DNA from: Aldehydirespirator sp965204415
GTDB taxonomy: Bacteria; Actinomycetota; Acidimicrobiia; Acidimicrobiales; Aldehydirespiratoraceae
Assembly (NCBI GenBank): GCA_965204415.1
Contig: CBDBEL010000004.1
Span: 930,001 to 994,000, forward strand
Direction of reading: 5' to 3'
Length of the DNA stretch: 64,000 bases
Under the pieces are notes generated by a model. That model saw only the letters and a list, made by a program, of their open reading frames with translations. It had not been told where the DNA came from and made no database searches. The translations under genes were made by a program, and so were the position numbers. Positions 42,372-51,367 of this stretch are shown here, in pieces (positions within the stretch are counted from its first letter, which is position 1; the number at the start of each line of letters is the position of its first letter).

Positions 42372-43849
42372 CGGGCGATCTCAGCATTGAGGCGGGCGAA
42401 CAGCTCAGCGGCAGCGGATCGAAGCTCCGCGGCCGACGTTCGCCATTCGGCGACCGAGGTCTCCAGATCATGATCTTCGCGATCGCTCGCACGGTCGACG
42501 TACAACGGGATCGACAGGTTGCTGCCTCGCTCGGCGATGGAGTCGAGCGTCTCGACCGCGGCAAACCCTTCTTCGGACTCGAATGCTCGGAAGACGGACG
42601 CGATCCGGTTGATGTGTTCGGGCGTGAGGAAGCTCTGTGCTCGCTCGCGAGTCACCTCGTTGACAGCGTCGATGAACTGCACCCTGCCGGCTCGGTCGGC
42701 CGGCTTGGTCGAGCGACAGACGACGATGCACGACTCCATCGGTGAGTTGTAGAAGAGGTTCGGGCCCAGGCCGATCACGGCTTCGACGAGGTCGCTGGCG
42801 ACGATCTTCCGACGCATCTCGAGCTCCTCATCCCGGAACAGCACGCCGTGGGGGAAGAGGATGGCGCAACGTCCCGTCTTCGGGTCCATCGAAGCGAGAA
42901 TGTGCTGCCAGAACGCGTAGTCGGCGCGGCCCTGCGGGGGTGTGCCGAAGTCGTTGCGTCCCCACGGGTCGGATGACCACGCTTCCCGGTCCCAGGCCTT
43001 GATCGAATACGGCGGGTTGGCGAGCACGACGTCGAAGCGGCGCAGTTCGTCTCCCTCGGTGAATGCCGGGTTGGCGAGCGTGTCGCCACGCACGACGTCG
43101 AAGTCCTCGATACCGTGGAGGAACAAGTTCATCCGTGCGATCGCCGATGTCGTCAGGTTGCGTTCCTGGCCGTAGAGGCGGAGCGTGCGGTGTTCCTTGC
43201 CTTGATTCCGTAGCTCCTCGGCAGCCGAGAGCAGCATCCCGCCAGAACCGCAGGTCGGGTCGTACACGCTGTCGCCGGGCTCGATCTCGAGGAGTTGGGT
43301 CATGAGGTGCACGAGCGTGCGGTTCGTGTAGAACTCCGCTGCCGTGTGGCCGGAGTCGTCGGCGAACTTCTTGATGAGGAACTCATAGGCCACGCCGAGC
43401 TCGTCCTCGGGGACGTTGGCCACGCTGAGCGTGAACTGGGAGAAGTGCTCAACGAGCTCCTTCAGGGTGGCGTCGGGAAGACGATCCTTGTTCGTCCACG
43501 GAGCGTCACCGAAGACGCCGTCGAGGCGTGGGTTCGCCTTCTCGATCTCGCGCATCGCCTGGGAGATGGCTCGTCCGACGTTGGACGTGGTCTGACGGAG
43601 GTCGGACCAGTGGGCCCCGTCGGGGATCTGAAATCGATGCTGCTCGGGCAGGGCGGCGTACGACGCATCCCCGTCCGACTCCTCGAGCGCAGCTGCGTAC
43701 TCCTCGTCGAACACGCCACTAAGCCGCTTGAGGAACAGCAGCGGGAAGATGAACGATTTGTACTCGCCGGCGTCGATGGTCCCACGCAGGAGCGTCGCGG
43801 CGCCCCAGAGGTAGGACTCGAGCTGGCGCTGGGTGATTCGGGTGCTCAT
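42368..43849 (-). CDS. hsdM: Type I DNA methyltransferase M subunit, copy 1
   Basis: This 493-aa N6-adenine methyltransferase has SAM motif I DPTCGSGG and catalytic motif IV NPPY. The N-terminal helical HsdM domain is present (LWGAATLLRGTIDAGEYKSF). It lies directly before hsdS, with ATGA overlaps on both sides. It is a clear paralogue of the next M gene but differs across its length, for example NPPY against NPPF. Both carry complete catalytic motifs, so both could be active. Confidence 0.94.
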   Translation of the reverse strand: MSTRITQRQLESYLWGAATLLRGTIDAGEYKSFIFPLLFLKRLSGVFDEEYAAALEESDGDASYAALPEQHRFQIPDGAHWSDLRQTTSNVGRAISQAMREIEKANPRLDGVFGDAPWTNKDRLPDATLKELVEHFSQFTLSVANVPEDELGVAYEFLIKKFADDSGHTAAEFYTNRTLVHLMTQLLEIEPGDSVYDPTCGSGGMLLSAAEELRNQGKEHRTLRLYGQERNLTTSAIARMNLFLHGIEDFDVVRGDTLANPAFTEGDELRRFDVVLANPPYSIKAWDREAWSSDPWGRNDFGTPPQGRADYAFWQHILASMDPKTGRCAILFPHGVLFRDEELEMRRKIVASDLVEAVIGLGPNLFYNSPMESCIVVCRSTKPADRAGRVQFIDAVNEVTRERAQSFLTPEHINRIASVFRAFESEEGFAAVETLDSIAERGSNLSIPLYVDRASDREDHDLETSVAEWRTSAAELRSAAAELFARLNAEIAR

Positions 43850-45336
43850 GCGATCCCCCGTTTCGCCAGAAGCTGGTTCAGCCGATCCTCGGCGGCCCAG
43901 GCCTCCTCGAGCGCTGCCTTCAATGCCTGGGTGGCTTCCTCGACGGTCGGGATGTCGACGTCGTCCGGCTGGGCGATGTAGCCGGCCAGGTTGAGGTCCC
44001 CGCCCTGTTCACGAATCTCGTCGAGCGTCGCGATGTGCGATCGCCCCTCTTCCTCCTCGAACCGCTGGTAGCAGTCGAAGATCGTCTCGACGTGTTCGCG
44101 CTCGAGCGTATTCTGGTTGCGGCCCTTGCGGAAGAGGTCGGAAGCATCGACGAGCAAGACCTGACCCTTGCGGTCGGCGGGCTTCTTGCGCCGCACGACC
44201 ATGATGCAGGCTGCGAGCGAGGTGCCGTAGAAGAGGTTCGGCCCGAGCCCGATGACCGCTTCGATGAGGTCGGTATCGAGCACCTTCGCGCGGATCTCGC
44301 CCTCGGCGCCCATGCGGAACAGCGCGCCATGGGGGAGCACGACTGCCATGCGGCCGGTGCCCGGCGCCGTCGACGCGATCATGTGTTGCACCCATGCCCA
44401 GTCGCCGTACTCCTTGGGTGGGGTGCCAGCGAAGTTGCGGCCCCAGGGATCGTTGGGCCACTTGTCCTCCCCCCACGACGAGAGCGAGAACGGGGGGTTG
44501 GCGATGACGTAGTCGAACGTCGCCAGCGTGTCCTCGCTGGTGAGGAACGCCGGTTGGCGCAGCGTGTCGCCCCGGACGATCTGGAAGTCCTCGGCCCCGT
44601 GGAGGAAGAGGTTCATGCGTGCGATGGCAGCGGTGGTCAGGTTGCGTTCCTGGCCGAAGAGATGGCCGAGCATGAGCCGCTCGTCACCGCCTGACTCTCG
44701 CACCTGCTGGATGGTCTCGAGCAGCATGCCCCCGGTGCCGCACGCCGGGTCGTAGACGGTATCGCCAGCTCTTGGCGCCAGCATGCGCACCATGAGCTCG
44801 ACGACCGTTCTCGGCGTGTAGAACTCACCGGCTTTCCGGTTGGTGAGGTCGGCAAACTTCTTTATCAGGTACTCATACGCGTCGCCGAGTACGTCGTTCG
44901 GGACGGCCCGGTTGCTGAGGTCGAGCTGGCTGAAGTGATCGATCAGGTCGACCAGCAGCTCGTCGGAGAGTCGCTCCTTGTTCGACCACTGCACGTCGCC
45001 GAAGATCCCGTAGAGGGTGTTGGGGTTCGCCTTTTCGATCTCCCGCATGGCTCGCTGGATCGCTTGGCCGACGTTGGTCGTCCGCTTACGGAGATCATCC
45101 CAATGGCTATCGTCTGGGATCTGGAACCGATGTTGCTCGGGAAGGTCGGCGTACTCCTCGTCGCCGCCCGACTCGGCAAGCGCGACGGTGCGCTCCTCGT
45201 CGTAGACGTCGCTGATCCGCTTCAAGAACAGCAGTGGAAAGACGTAGGCCTTGAAGTCCGACGCGTCGACCGGGCCGCGCAGGATGTTGGCTGCGTCCCA
45301 AAGCATCGATTCAAGAGATCTTGCGCGGTTGGTCAT
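43846..45336 (-). CDS. hsdM: Type I DNA methyltransferase M subunit, copy 2
   Basis: The 496-aa second HsdM has SAM motif I DPACGTGG and catalytic NPPF. The N-terminal domain (LWDAANILRGPVDASDFKAY) parallels copy 1. It is first in the restriction operon. The ATG at 45336 is preferred over a TTG one codon upstream. Two distinct M genes with one S and one R is unusual. The complex could be a hetero M1-M2-S methylase in which each M modifies one half-site, or one copy may serve the other operon. The upstream four-gene operon ends 80 nt before it. Confidence 0.93.
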   Translation of the reverse strand: MTNRARSLESMLWDAANILRGPVDASDFKAYVFPLLFLKRISDVYDEERTVALAESGGDEEYADLPEQHRFQIPDDSHWDDLRKRTTNVGQAIQRAMREIEKANPNTLYGIFGDVQWSNKERLSDELLVDLIDHFSQLDLSNRAVPNDVLGDAYEYLIKKFADLTNRKAGEFYTPRTVVELMVRMLAPRAGDTVYDPACGTGGMLLETIQQVRESGGDERLMLGHLFGQERNLTTAAIARMNLFLHGAEDFQIVRGDTLRQPAFLTSEDTLATFDYVIANPPFSLSSWGEDKWPNDPWGRNFAGTPPKEYGDWAWVQHMIASTAPGTGRMAVVLPHGALFRMGAEGEIRAKVLDTDLIEAVIGLGPNLFYGTSLAACIMVVRRKKPADRKGQVLLVDASDLFRKGRNQNTLEREHVETIFDCYQRFEEEEGRSHIATLDEIREQGGDLNLAGYIAQPDDVDIPTVEEATQALKAALEEAWAAEDRLNQLLAKRGIA

Positions 45337-45416
45337 CAATTGCTCTTCAGCAGGTTGGGTTTCATCACCATCTCGGAGGTTCGTAGCCGGCCCGGATGTC
45401 TACGACTTGTCAAGTG

Positions 45417-47375
45417 TCAGCGCGCCGAGTCACGACGCCTCTTGGTTGCACTCTCTTTGATCAGGGCACGTGACTCGCGGGCTCCGAGGTCAAGGAATCC
45501 GTCGGGCCAGTCGTCGTCCAAACCGCCGTACGGGTTGATCTTGGACTCTCGGTACGTCGTGATCCCCTCGGTGCTCTCGGTGAAGACCAGTTTCACCAGG
45601 TCCCTCGTTCTGTCCGTGTCATCGGCAGCGACCCTTCGTCGAAGGCGATTGACGAGGTGCTCGCTGTGGCTCTCGATCACGAGCTGGCGACCGGTCTCGA
45701 CACAAGCCAGAAGGAAGTCAGCAAGATCCTGCTGCAATCTGGGATGAAGATGCAACTCTGGCTGCTCGAGGATGATCAGCGTCCCCGGCTTGGCAAGGAG
45801 GCAGAGAAGAACGACAGGGAGCACTTGACTCACGCCCACACCGACCGATGTGAGGTCGACCGGACGCCCGAGAGCCGAGGGCGTGACGCTCAGCCCGATA
45901 CCGAGACGACCCCGGTCTTCGGACGTGGCTTCGTCAGCAAGGCCAAACCATTGCAGCCAGCCATTCAACGCCTCGTTGAGCGGAACCACTCGCCGGTTGT
46001 CAAGCTGAGACCCGGGGATCGTCGGCATGACGATCCGTGATTCTGCTTGAGCATGCAATACAGCTGCGGCGAACTTGCCTGTCGGCCCGAGGTCGGTTTG
46101 GGTCGGCCCGGGGTCGTACAGCGCGTGCGGCGCTTCTCGAAGCGGCCCGAGGTACTCGATCCTGTTGCTGAAGAAGCGTTGAGCGACCGCCCCTGAGCGA
46201 GCCAGCACCTCAACGGCAGTGCCCGACTGCTCGAGAAGCACTTCGTCCTCGATCAGATCGAGCCGTGAAAGACGCGGGCGAAGTGCGCGCCGGAAGGTGC
46301 CCTCGCCTTGGGAGCGGATGCTGCGGGCGAGTTGAGATCGCTCGTCTTCACTCAGCCGCCCCAGTTCTCGAAGGAAGTAGCGATCGGCAGAATCCAACCA
46401 TCGGCCGAAGACCCCACCCCGAAACCTCGGAGACGTGTCGTCCTCGCCGGAGATGAGCCCGTCGATGTGCCGGGCGGCCTGCGCTGCCGCGATCGGAAGG
46501 AGGTCTGACCTGTCCGGTTGGTCCTCGTCATCCAACACTGTGTTGTCCTCGTCAAACAAAGTCGGCTGTTGATCGAAGAGCGTCTCTTCTGCAGTGGACC
46601 ACCACACCTCAGCGAGATAGTCGAAGACAGTTGTGCGTTGAAGAAAGGCGAACGGAACACCGCCGGACAGCATGACGCCATCCATACGGGGTGGAGCACC
46701 TTTGATCAGATCTTGAATCCGGCCGTCTACCGGTACCGGCCTGGCCACTCGGCCTGGGCGGAACCTCCGATTCAGAATCCGGAGACGTCCGAGCTTCTCC
46801 GTGACCGCCGGGTCGTCGATCGGGTTGATGTCACAGTCGAACAGCGGTTCGACAGAGTCTCCGGACGCAGAGGCTGAGATCCTCGCAACCGAGAGCACGA
46901 GGCGTGTTATCTCGGCAAAACCTCGCTTGGATTCGGAGCCCTCTCCGTTCTCGAAGTCGACTGGTCCAACGAAGGCGTGCCAACTGATCAGTCGCGGCTC
47001 GCTACGACCCCTCCTAGCAGTGGTCTCTCCGTCGACGTCCACCTCGAGCCCGGCAGCGCTGAAGTCCCTCGCGGGGGAGTCGTCGATCAGCTCGAACTTG
47101 ATCTCGATCTGGGCCCTGTCGCGTTCGGCGAGATAGTTGCGGGTCTCGTCGAACGTTCCCAGACGAATGAGGCTGCCGTTCAGCGGAAACTCAGAGGTAG
47201 CTCCTTCGCTTCGGACTGCCTGCGCCAGAGCGAGGATTGCTTGAAGCAGCGTGCTCTTTCCAGCACTGTTTGCGCCGACGACAACCGTCAACGGACCGAG
47301 GTCGACTCTCTGATCCCGAATCGACTTGAAATCCCGGAGCTCGAAAGCCCGGAGTTGAAAGGGGTGATCAATCAA
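45417..47375 (-). CDS. AAA-family (AAA_15/DUF3696-like) ATPase of the four-gene operon
   Basis: The 652-aa ABC/OLD-type ATPase has Walker A GANSAGKS at 34-41 after an FELRDFKSIRD strand. A long insert covers about 80-400. The signature-like TSVGVGVSQVLPVVLL is followed by Walker B LIILEQPELHLHP and the His switch VIESHSEHLVNRL. The C-terminal GGLDDDWPDGFLD pattern is typical of DUF3696-type members. No TOPRIM or HNH nuclease domain is attached. The start is TTG at 47375, overlapping the previous stop, with AGGAG 7 nt upstream. Such ATPases often sense phage and drive a toxic partner, here perhaps the PemK-like protein. Confidence 0.85.
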   Translation of the reverse strand: MIDHPFQLRAFELRDFKSIRDQRVDLGPLTVVVGANSAGKSTLLQAILALAQAVRSEGATSEFPLNGSLIRLGTFDETRNYLAERDRAQIEIKFELIDDSPARDFSAAGLEVDVDGETTARRGRSEPRLISWHAFVGPVDFENGEGSESKRGFAEITRLVLSVARISASASGDSVEPLFDCDINPIDDPAVTEKLGRLRILNRRFRPGRVARPVPVDGRIQDLIKGAPPRMDGVMLSGGVPFAFLQRTTVFDYLAEVWWSTAEETLFDQQPTLFDEDNTVLDDEDQPDRSDLLPIAAAQAARHIDGLISGEDDTSPRFRGGVFGRWLDSADRYFLRELGRLSEDERSQLARSIRSQGEGTFRRALRPRLSRLDLIEDEVLLEQSGTAVEVLARSGAVAQRFFSNRIEYLGPLREAPHALYDPGPTQTDLGPTGKFAAAVLHAQAESRIVMPTIPGSQLDNRRVVPLNEALNGWLQWFGLADEATSEDRGRLGIGLSVTPSALGRPVDLTSVGVGVSQVLPVVLLCLLAKPGTLIILEQPELHLHPRLQQDLADFLLACVETGRQLVIESHSEHLVNRLRRRVAADDTDRTRDLVKLVFTESTEGITTYRESKINPYGGLDDDWPDGFLDLGARESRALIKESATKRRRDSAR

Positions 47376-48265
47376 GATGAGCTCCTGACGAGAGTTCCGA
47401 TGACGTGGACAACCTCGACACCCTCGGTGGCCCTGGGCGACGAGTACGGGGCGACGACGGACTTGGACGGCTCGCCGCCTCTTTGAGCCGGGGCGTGGGT
47501 AAGCGCTTCTTCGACAATGTCGATGAGCACCCCGTACAGCTCTGCGCTCAGGTTGGCGTTACGCCAAGCATCGAACTCGAGCGCCCCCCGCTCCTCAAGC
47601 TCTAGCGCATCCTCGACCGTCATCCGCAACACGCGCGTGTCAAGCCAGTGCGCGAGCTCGACGACGATCGAGTCCAGATCCGGGCTCGAAGCGAGCAGGT
47701 CTGGACTGAAGAGTTCTCGACCGACCCTCCAAGGTGATCGCCCGTCGATGACTTCGCCGGAGCAGTCTGAGGTGAGCGCGTCTAAGGCCTGTCCCTCCGA
47801 TGCCTTGAAGGACCAACGTCGATCCTGCGGGCCCGCGAGAGGAGTGCCGATTCTGACGCCGCCAATCGACTCAGGCTGGCCCGTCTCGACGAGGTCCGAG
47901 AGCGCCTCAAGGGTCTCTGCAGAGATTTGGCCGACAAGCCGCGACACCTGCACAAGCGTCCAGACGACGCCACGCAGATCGGTCTGAACGACCACGTCGA
48001 AGGGCGTATCAGCCAGCGCACCCGGCACGACGCCGTCCATCGATGTCGCAAGATCCGGGTAGGGATGGACGAGAGCGACCTCTATGAACTGCAGCGTCGT
48101 ATCGACGTTGAGGACCAGCCCGAGGCGGGCTTCCCCGGTTGCGTCGTACGGCGGTGCAATCAGCCGGAGGTCTCCTCGGCGGATAGTCCTACTCGGCACG
48201 GGCCGGTTCGGAACTGTCGCCTCTTGCGCCCGAGCTGCAGCCGCGACGGCGCTAGGCACGGCCAT
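47372..48265 (-). CDS. PemK/MazF-like N-terminal domain protein (third gene of the four-gene operon)
   Basis: Residues 28-130 of this 297-aa protein resemble the SH3-like PemK/MazF barrel: RRGDLRLIAPPYDATGEARL, GLVLNVDTTLQFIEVALVH, VVVQTDLRGVVWTLVQVSRL, VGQIS. The rest (about 130-297) is not recognised and ends in a helical region. The match is by pattern only. If right, the protein may be an RNase toxin or a PemK-fold adaptor held by the ATPase. It overlaps the sigma-like gene by 14 bp and the ATPase by 4 bp, which implies fixed stoichiometry. Confidence 0.55.
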   Translation of the reverse strand: MAVPSAVAAAARAQEATVPNRPVPSRTIRRGDLRLIAPPYDATGEARLGLVLNVDTTLQFIEVALVHPYPDLATSMDGVVPGALADTPFDVVVQTDLRGVVWTLVQVSRLVGQISAETLEALSDLVETGQPESIGGVRIGTPLAGPQDRRWSFKASEGQALDALTSDCSGEVIDGRSPWRVGRELFSPDLLASSPDLDSIVVELAHWLDTRVLRMTVEDALELEERGALEFDAWRNANLSAELYGVLIDIVEEALTHAPAQRGGEPSKSVVAPYSSPRATEGVEVVHVIGTLVRSSS

Positions 48266-49244
48266 CGGACTGATCCTCTCCGTGTTCCATCGCTAGCTCG
48301 AGCAGGATCTCCATCGCCATCTCATGGTGGTGTCCCGGGATCTCATCGACGAGGAACCGGCCGACGGCCTCGGTGTACTCGCGTCGGTACTTGATGATGG
48401 TTGGCCGAGAGCAACTGAGTTCCATTGCGAGTTGAGTGTCGGACACTCCATTGCTCTTGCCAATCATCACGGCGATCTGCGAGTCCGTCAGCGCTCCGAG
48501 GAGTCCTTGTAGCTGAGTGGTCATCTCCGTCACCTCGAGGTTGCTCGACTGCGGACTGCCTGCTGGCGGGTCGGCCTCAGTGTCGAAAAGGATCTCTGGG
48601 AGCCACGCTGTCAACAGGTCTTCGAGAATTCGTCGGAGGTCGCTGACGTAGAGGCCTCCGAACTCCGTACAAAGCCGATTCACGAGCTCCACGAGTTGCG
48701 GTGAGCCGTACACCTTTGACTCCCGCTCGCCGCGTGGGTTGGATGGGATCCGCGGGAGGTCCGCAATTCGGTGGACCCCCCGGTGGCGTTCCGACGGCGT
48801 GAGGGGCGCGAGCGGAGGTGCGGACGAGGCGTAGATCCAGATGTCGGTGCCAACCTCGCGGGCGCCGATCCCCTCGGGCGGACTCTGGAGCATCTGCTTG
48901 ATCCGGCGAACCAATCGATCCACGACCGAGGGGGCCCGTCGATGAGCAAGCGTCCTCTGGACCTGTAGTGCGAGCAACCCTTCGATGGTCTCGAGGCCCC
49001 GAGCCGGATCGGCTGAGGCCTGCATGAAGATGTAGTCAAGCTGTGACTCGCCCAGTAGGCGTTCGAGAGCAACTGACTGAGCGAGATCCTCGATCGATGC
49101 CCCATTCCATTGCGAGTCGTCTGCGTACACCTGCGGTGGGTATCGCCGGCACACTCTGCCCGTGACCTCGACGAGAAGATCCCAGATGCCCTGACCGATC
49201 CTCTCGGGACCTTCGAACTCTGCCAGGAGATCGGCGTACGTCAC
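48252..49244 (-). CDS. Sigma-like HTH protein (second gene of the four-gene operon)
   Basis: This 330-aa soluble protein is not matched to a named family. A C-terminal helix-turn-helix of the sigma-70 region 4 type is visible at about 255-300: LTDSQIAVMIGKSNGVSDTQ, LAMELSCSRPTIIKYRREYT. The N-terminal half is helical (IGQGIWDLLVEVTGRVCRRY, VALERLLGESQLDYIF) and might mimic region 2, but no clear -10 recognition motif is seen. It may regulate the island or bind target DNA directly. The GTG start overlaps the upstream stop (GTGA). Confidence 0.6.
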   Translation of the reverse strand: MTYADLLAEFEGPERIGQGIWDLLVEVTGRVCRRYPPQVYADDSQWNGASIEDLAQSVALERLLGESQLDYIFMQASADPARGLETIEGLLALQVQRTLAHRRAPSVVDRLVRRIKQMLQSPPEGIGAREVGTDIWIYASSAPPLAPLTPSERHRGVHRIADLPRIPSNPRGERESKVYGSPQLVELVNRLCTEFGGLYVSDLRRILEDLLTAWLPEILFDTEADPPAGSPQSSNLEVTEMTTQLQGLLGALTDSQIAVMIGKSNGVSDTQLAMELSCSRPTIIKYRREYTEAVGRFLVDEIPGHHHEMAMEILLELAMEHGEDQSDGRA

Positions 49245-49645
49245 AGCGGCCGCTTTCGAGTGAGGAAGTCAAGAAGGGGGCTCGCAGGTTCTGTGCAGGA
49301 GTACGTGGACTCGTCCAGGTTCTCGGGGTCCACCCGCACTGGAACGGTGACAAGAACGTGTCCGAACTCAGTGATCCTGCAGTCACGGTGCCCGCAGAGG
49401 CCGTCGTGAGCATCATGCGGATGTCCGTCGTACGACTCGGTGCGTAGCGACCTCGGGTAGATGAGAACATTTGGTCCATTGGACGAAGCAAGGATGACCC
49501 GTCTGCCGTCGCCGCCAGTCCGAGCGGAAAAGATGCTGCCGTCGCTCTTCAGCACTACCGCATGGTCGACGCAGAACCAGTCTGCGAAGCCCCACTCCAT
49601 CGGTCCAAGCCCGAGCGCCGCCCGTATGTCGTCAGAGATCTCCAA
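49241..49645 (-). CDS. 134-aa protein of unknown function (first gene of the four-gene operon)
   Basis: I do not recognise the family. The protein is small and acidic, with a beta-rich middle (GFADWFCVDHAVVLKSDGSI, RRVILASSNGPNVLIYPRSL). A His/Cys patch follows (HPHDAHDGLCGHRDCRITEF) that could bind a metal, and then strands in HVLVTVPVRVDPENL. It starts with TTG at 49645, preceded by GGAGG at good spacing. Its stop overlaps the next GTG. As the first gene of a tightly overlapped operon it could be a sensor or inhibitor subunit. Confidence 0.6.
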   Translation of the reverse strand: MEISDDIRAALGLGPMEWGFADWFCVDHAVVLKSDGSIFSARTGGDGRRVILASSNGPNVLIYPRSLRTESYDGHPHDAHDGLCGHRDCRITEFGHVLVTVPVRVDPENLDESTYSCTEPASPLLDFLTRKRPL

Positions 49646-49810
49646 CGGTCCGCCTCCGAGGGCGAGGGCTGCCGCAGGACCCCGTGTCGCCTTGTGACCC
49701 GACGGGGGTCTCCATCAGCACCAGCGTCATTCTGGCCGCCGCTCTTGGTGCTGGATCATCAGGTACCCCTCCGGTCGCCACAGCGACGAGTCACATCCAT
49801 TTCATCGTAG

Positions 49811-50128
49811 GTGCAGCCTGTAACAGATACTGGGAACGATCGAGAGTGCTGCTCCCGCTGGCCGAGAGGCCGATCATCCCGACCGGTTCCTGCCTTTCGC
49901 TCCCTTCGGACCCGGTTCGGGTGTGAGCCTGCCACGGGCCAGTTCGCTGCGAAGGTCGTTCCTCCTCGCTGCGCTGCCACCGCCGACAGCGCTCAGGACT
50001 CGGTCGCTGAGGCCCGAGCAGAACTTGCCGCGGTGGTCGCCGCCGCCCGGCTGTTCCTCACCGGCGACGCCATCGCCCGCATTTGGCTCATTGCCGAGCC
50101 GCTGCAGCGGTGCGGGCAGATCGCTTAG
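49811..50128 (+). CDS. Hypothetical small ORF, possibly partial
   Basis: The C-terminal 50 residues (DSAQDSVAEARAELAAVVAA, then ARLFLTGDAIARIWLIAEPL) have the composition and helical pattern of real coding sequence. The N-terminal half looks like random translation, so the true start is unclear or the gene has lost its 5' end. It lies just outside the minus-strand train and is followed by two more small ORFs on the same strand. Confidence 0.25.
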   Translation: MQPVTDTGNDRECCSRWPRGRSSRPVPAFRSLRTRFGCEPATGQFAAKVVPPRCAATADSAQDSVAEARAELAAVVAAARLFLTGDAIARIWLIAEPLQRCGQIA

Positions 50129-50442
50129 CCCGGACGAGTCTCAGCGCTCACGGGCTGACCGTCCGGGAGGTTCTGCGCCGCGGCGAGCACCTAGCGAAGA
50201 TCGACGCCGACCCGGAGGCCCTGGAGTGTGCGGCGCAACGCGAGCACAACATCGACGAACTGCAGGCCGCTCGCTCGCTGTTGTGGGCGGCGTCGGACTG
50301 GCTGGAGGCCGACGATGTGTTGGACCTGGTCGCTACCGCGGCACACCGGATGGGACGGTCGCACCTGCGGGCACGAGACCTCTTCTCGGAGCTTCTCGGC
50401 AACGACGGGGGTGAGACCTGCGGTGGTGATGGCGCACTTTGA
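50083..50442 (+). CDS. Hypothetical small protein
   Basis: Residues from about 24 onwards (HGLTVREVLRRGEHLAKIDA, then ALECAAQREHNIDELQAARS and DWLEADDVLDLVATAAHRMG) read as one plausible all-helical soluble domain of about 95 aa. I do not recognise it. The true start may be internal. It overlaps the previous ORF by 46 bp and the next by 15 bp. Confidence 0.35.
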   Translation: MAHCRAAAAVRADRLARTSLSAHGLTVREVLRRGEHLAKIDADPEALECAAQREHNIDELQAARSLLWAASDWLEADDVLDLVATAAHRMGRSHLRARDLFSELLGNDGGETCGGDGAL

Positions 50443-50665
50443 TGTGGTGAGGGTGTGCTGCCGGTGCGTTGTGTGCGGCTCGGCTAGTGGGGAGGCGGCG
50501 GTGGACCGCTCGCCGTTGTACCGGTGGCTGTTCGAGGGCGGACCGGTCGAGTCGGTGTTGCCGGACTTGTCGGAACGTGACCGCGGGATCGTGTCGGGCC
50601 GCTTCGGTGCGGACGGCTGGGCCTGCGAGGGGTGCGCATGCACGCCGCCGGCCGAGTGCGGGTGA
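50428..50665 (+). CDS. Hypothetical cysteine-rich small protein
   Basis: The 79-aa ORF from ATG 50428 has CCRCVVCG near the start and CEGCACTPPAEC at the end, with an acidic centre (SPLYRWLFEGGPVESVLPDL). The paired cysteines suggest a small zinc-binding fold. There is no recognised family. The ATG lies within the end of the preceding ORF. Chance coding cannot be excluded in this GC-rich stretch. Confidence 0.3.
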
Positions 50666-50747
50666 GCGTCGGGGGCGGCTCGACTCGCAGCAGCGACCGT
50701 TCTGCGGGCCCTGACCAGAAGCCATGAGATATATCGACATCGCCGCT

Positions 50748-50777
50748 GCGTTCGCGAGCGTTCCTCAGCGTTCCTCG
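50748..50777. repeat. Three 10-bp iterons (GCGTTCNYNN)
   Basis: GCGTTCGCGA, GCGTTCCTCA and GCGTTCCTCG lie head to tail, one helical turn apart. The first unit is identical to the first unit of the array at 51368. Such phased repeats often bind a small regulator. Confidence 0.55.
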
Positions 50778-51367
50778 GCCGTCGGACGGCTCCAGCAGCG
50801 GCGTGTCGGCCCGCCATTATTGGCGGACTCGCACCCTCTGTGAGGTGGGCAGCACTGTTAGTGCAAGCGTGTGGCGGCCAAACTGACCCGGAAACGCCAT
50901 CGCGAACGCTCCCCATCAACAACCGAGCCCGAACGACCTCCGACACAACCGGACACAGCCCCAACACCGGACTCCGAACCCCGCCGCTCTACAGCCAGGA
51001 ACGCAACCCCGAATGACGAGGAATGCAACCCTCAACGACCCGCCGTTCCCCTTGCAGAACACCCCTTCCGGACCGGGCGGGTCGACCGCCGCCTGGGCCT
51101 GGGCTACCTGCAGCGGTCGAACCGCCAAGCTCTATCGGGGAGTTCGTCGCTTGTAGCGGCCGATACCGTCCCGAAGCGGGATCACCCGGCTCGAGCGGCC
51201 CCGCTGGGCCGTTTGACCTCGCCGGTCTTGACAAGACAAAGCCGCCAAGACGACAGCGGACTGTGCATCACGCGCCCCGGCAAGCGCCACCACCGACCGC
51301 CCTACCCGATCCCTCCCCCGCTGCCGACACCAAGTGTCGGGTCGCGTTCGAGCAGGTCAGCACAGGT

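Noticed and set aside
29369..45336. BREX or DISARM operon
   Set aside because: No PglX, PglZ, BrxC, DrmA or DrmB features are visible. The genes are a type I RM, HerA-NurA and SbcCD.
45417..47375. AriA of a PARIS system
   Set aside because: The ATPase family fits loosely, but there is no TOPRIM nuclease gene beside it. The neighbours are a PemK-like and a sigma-like protein.
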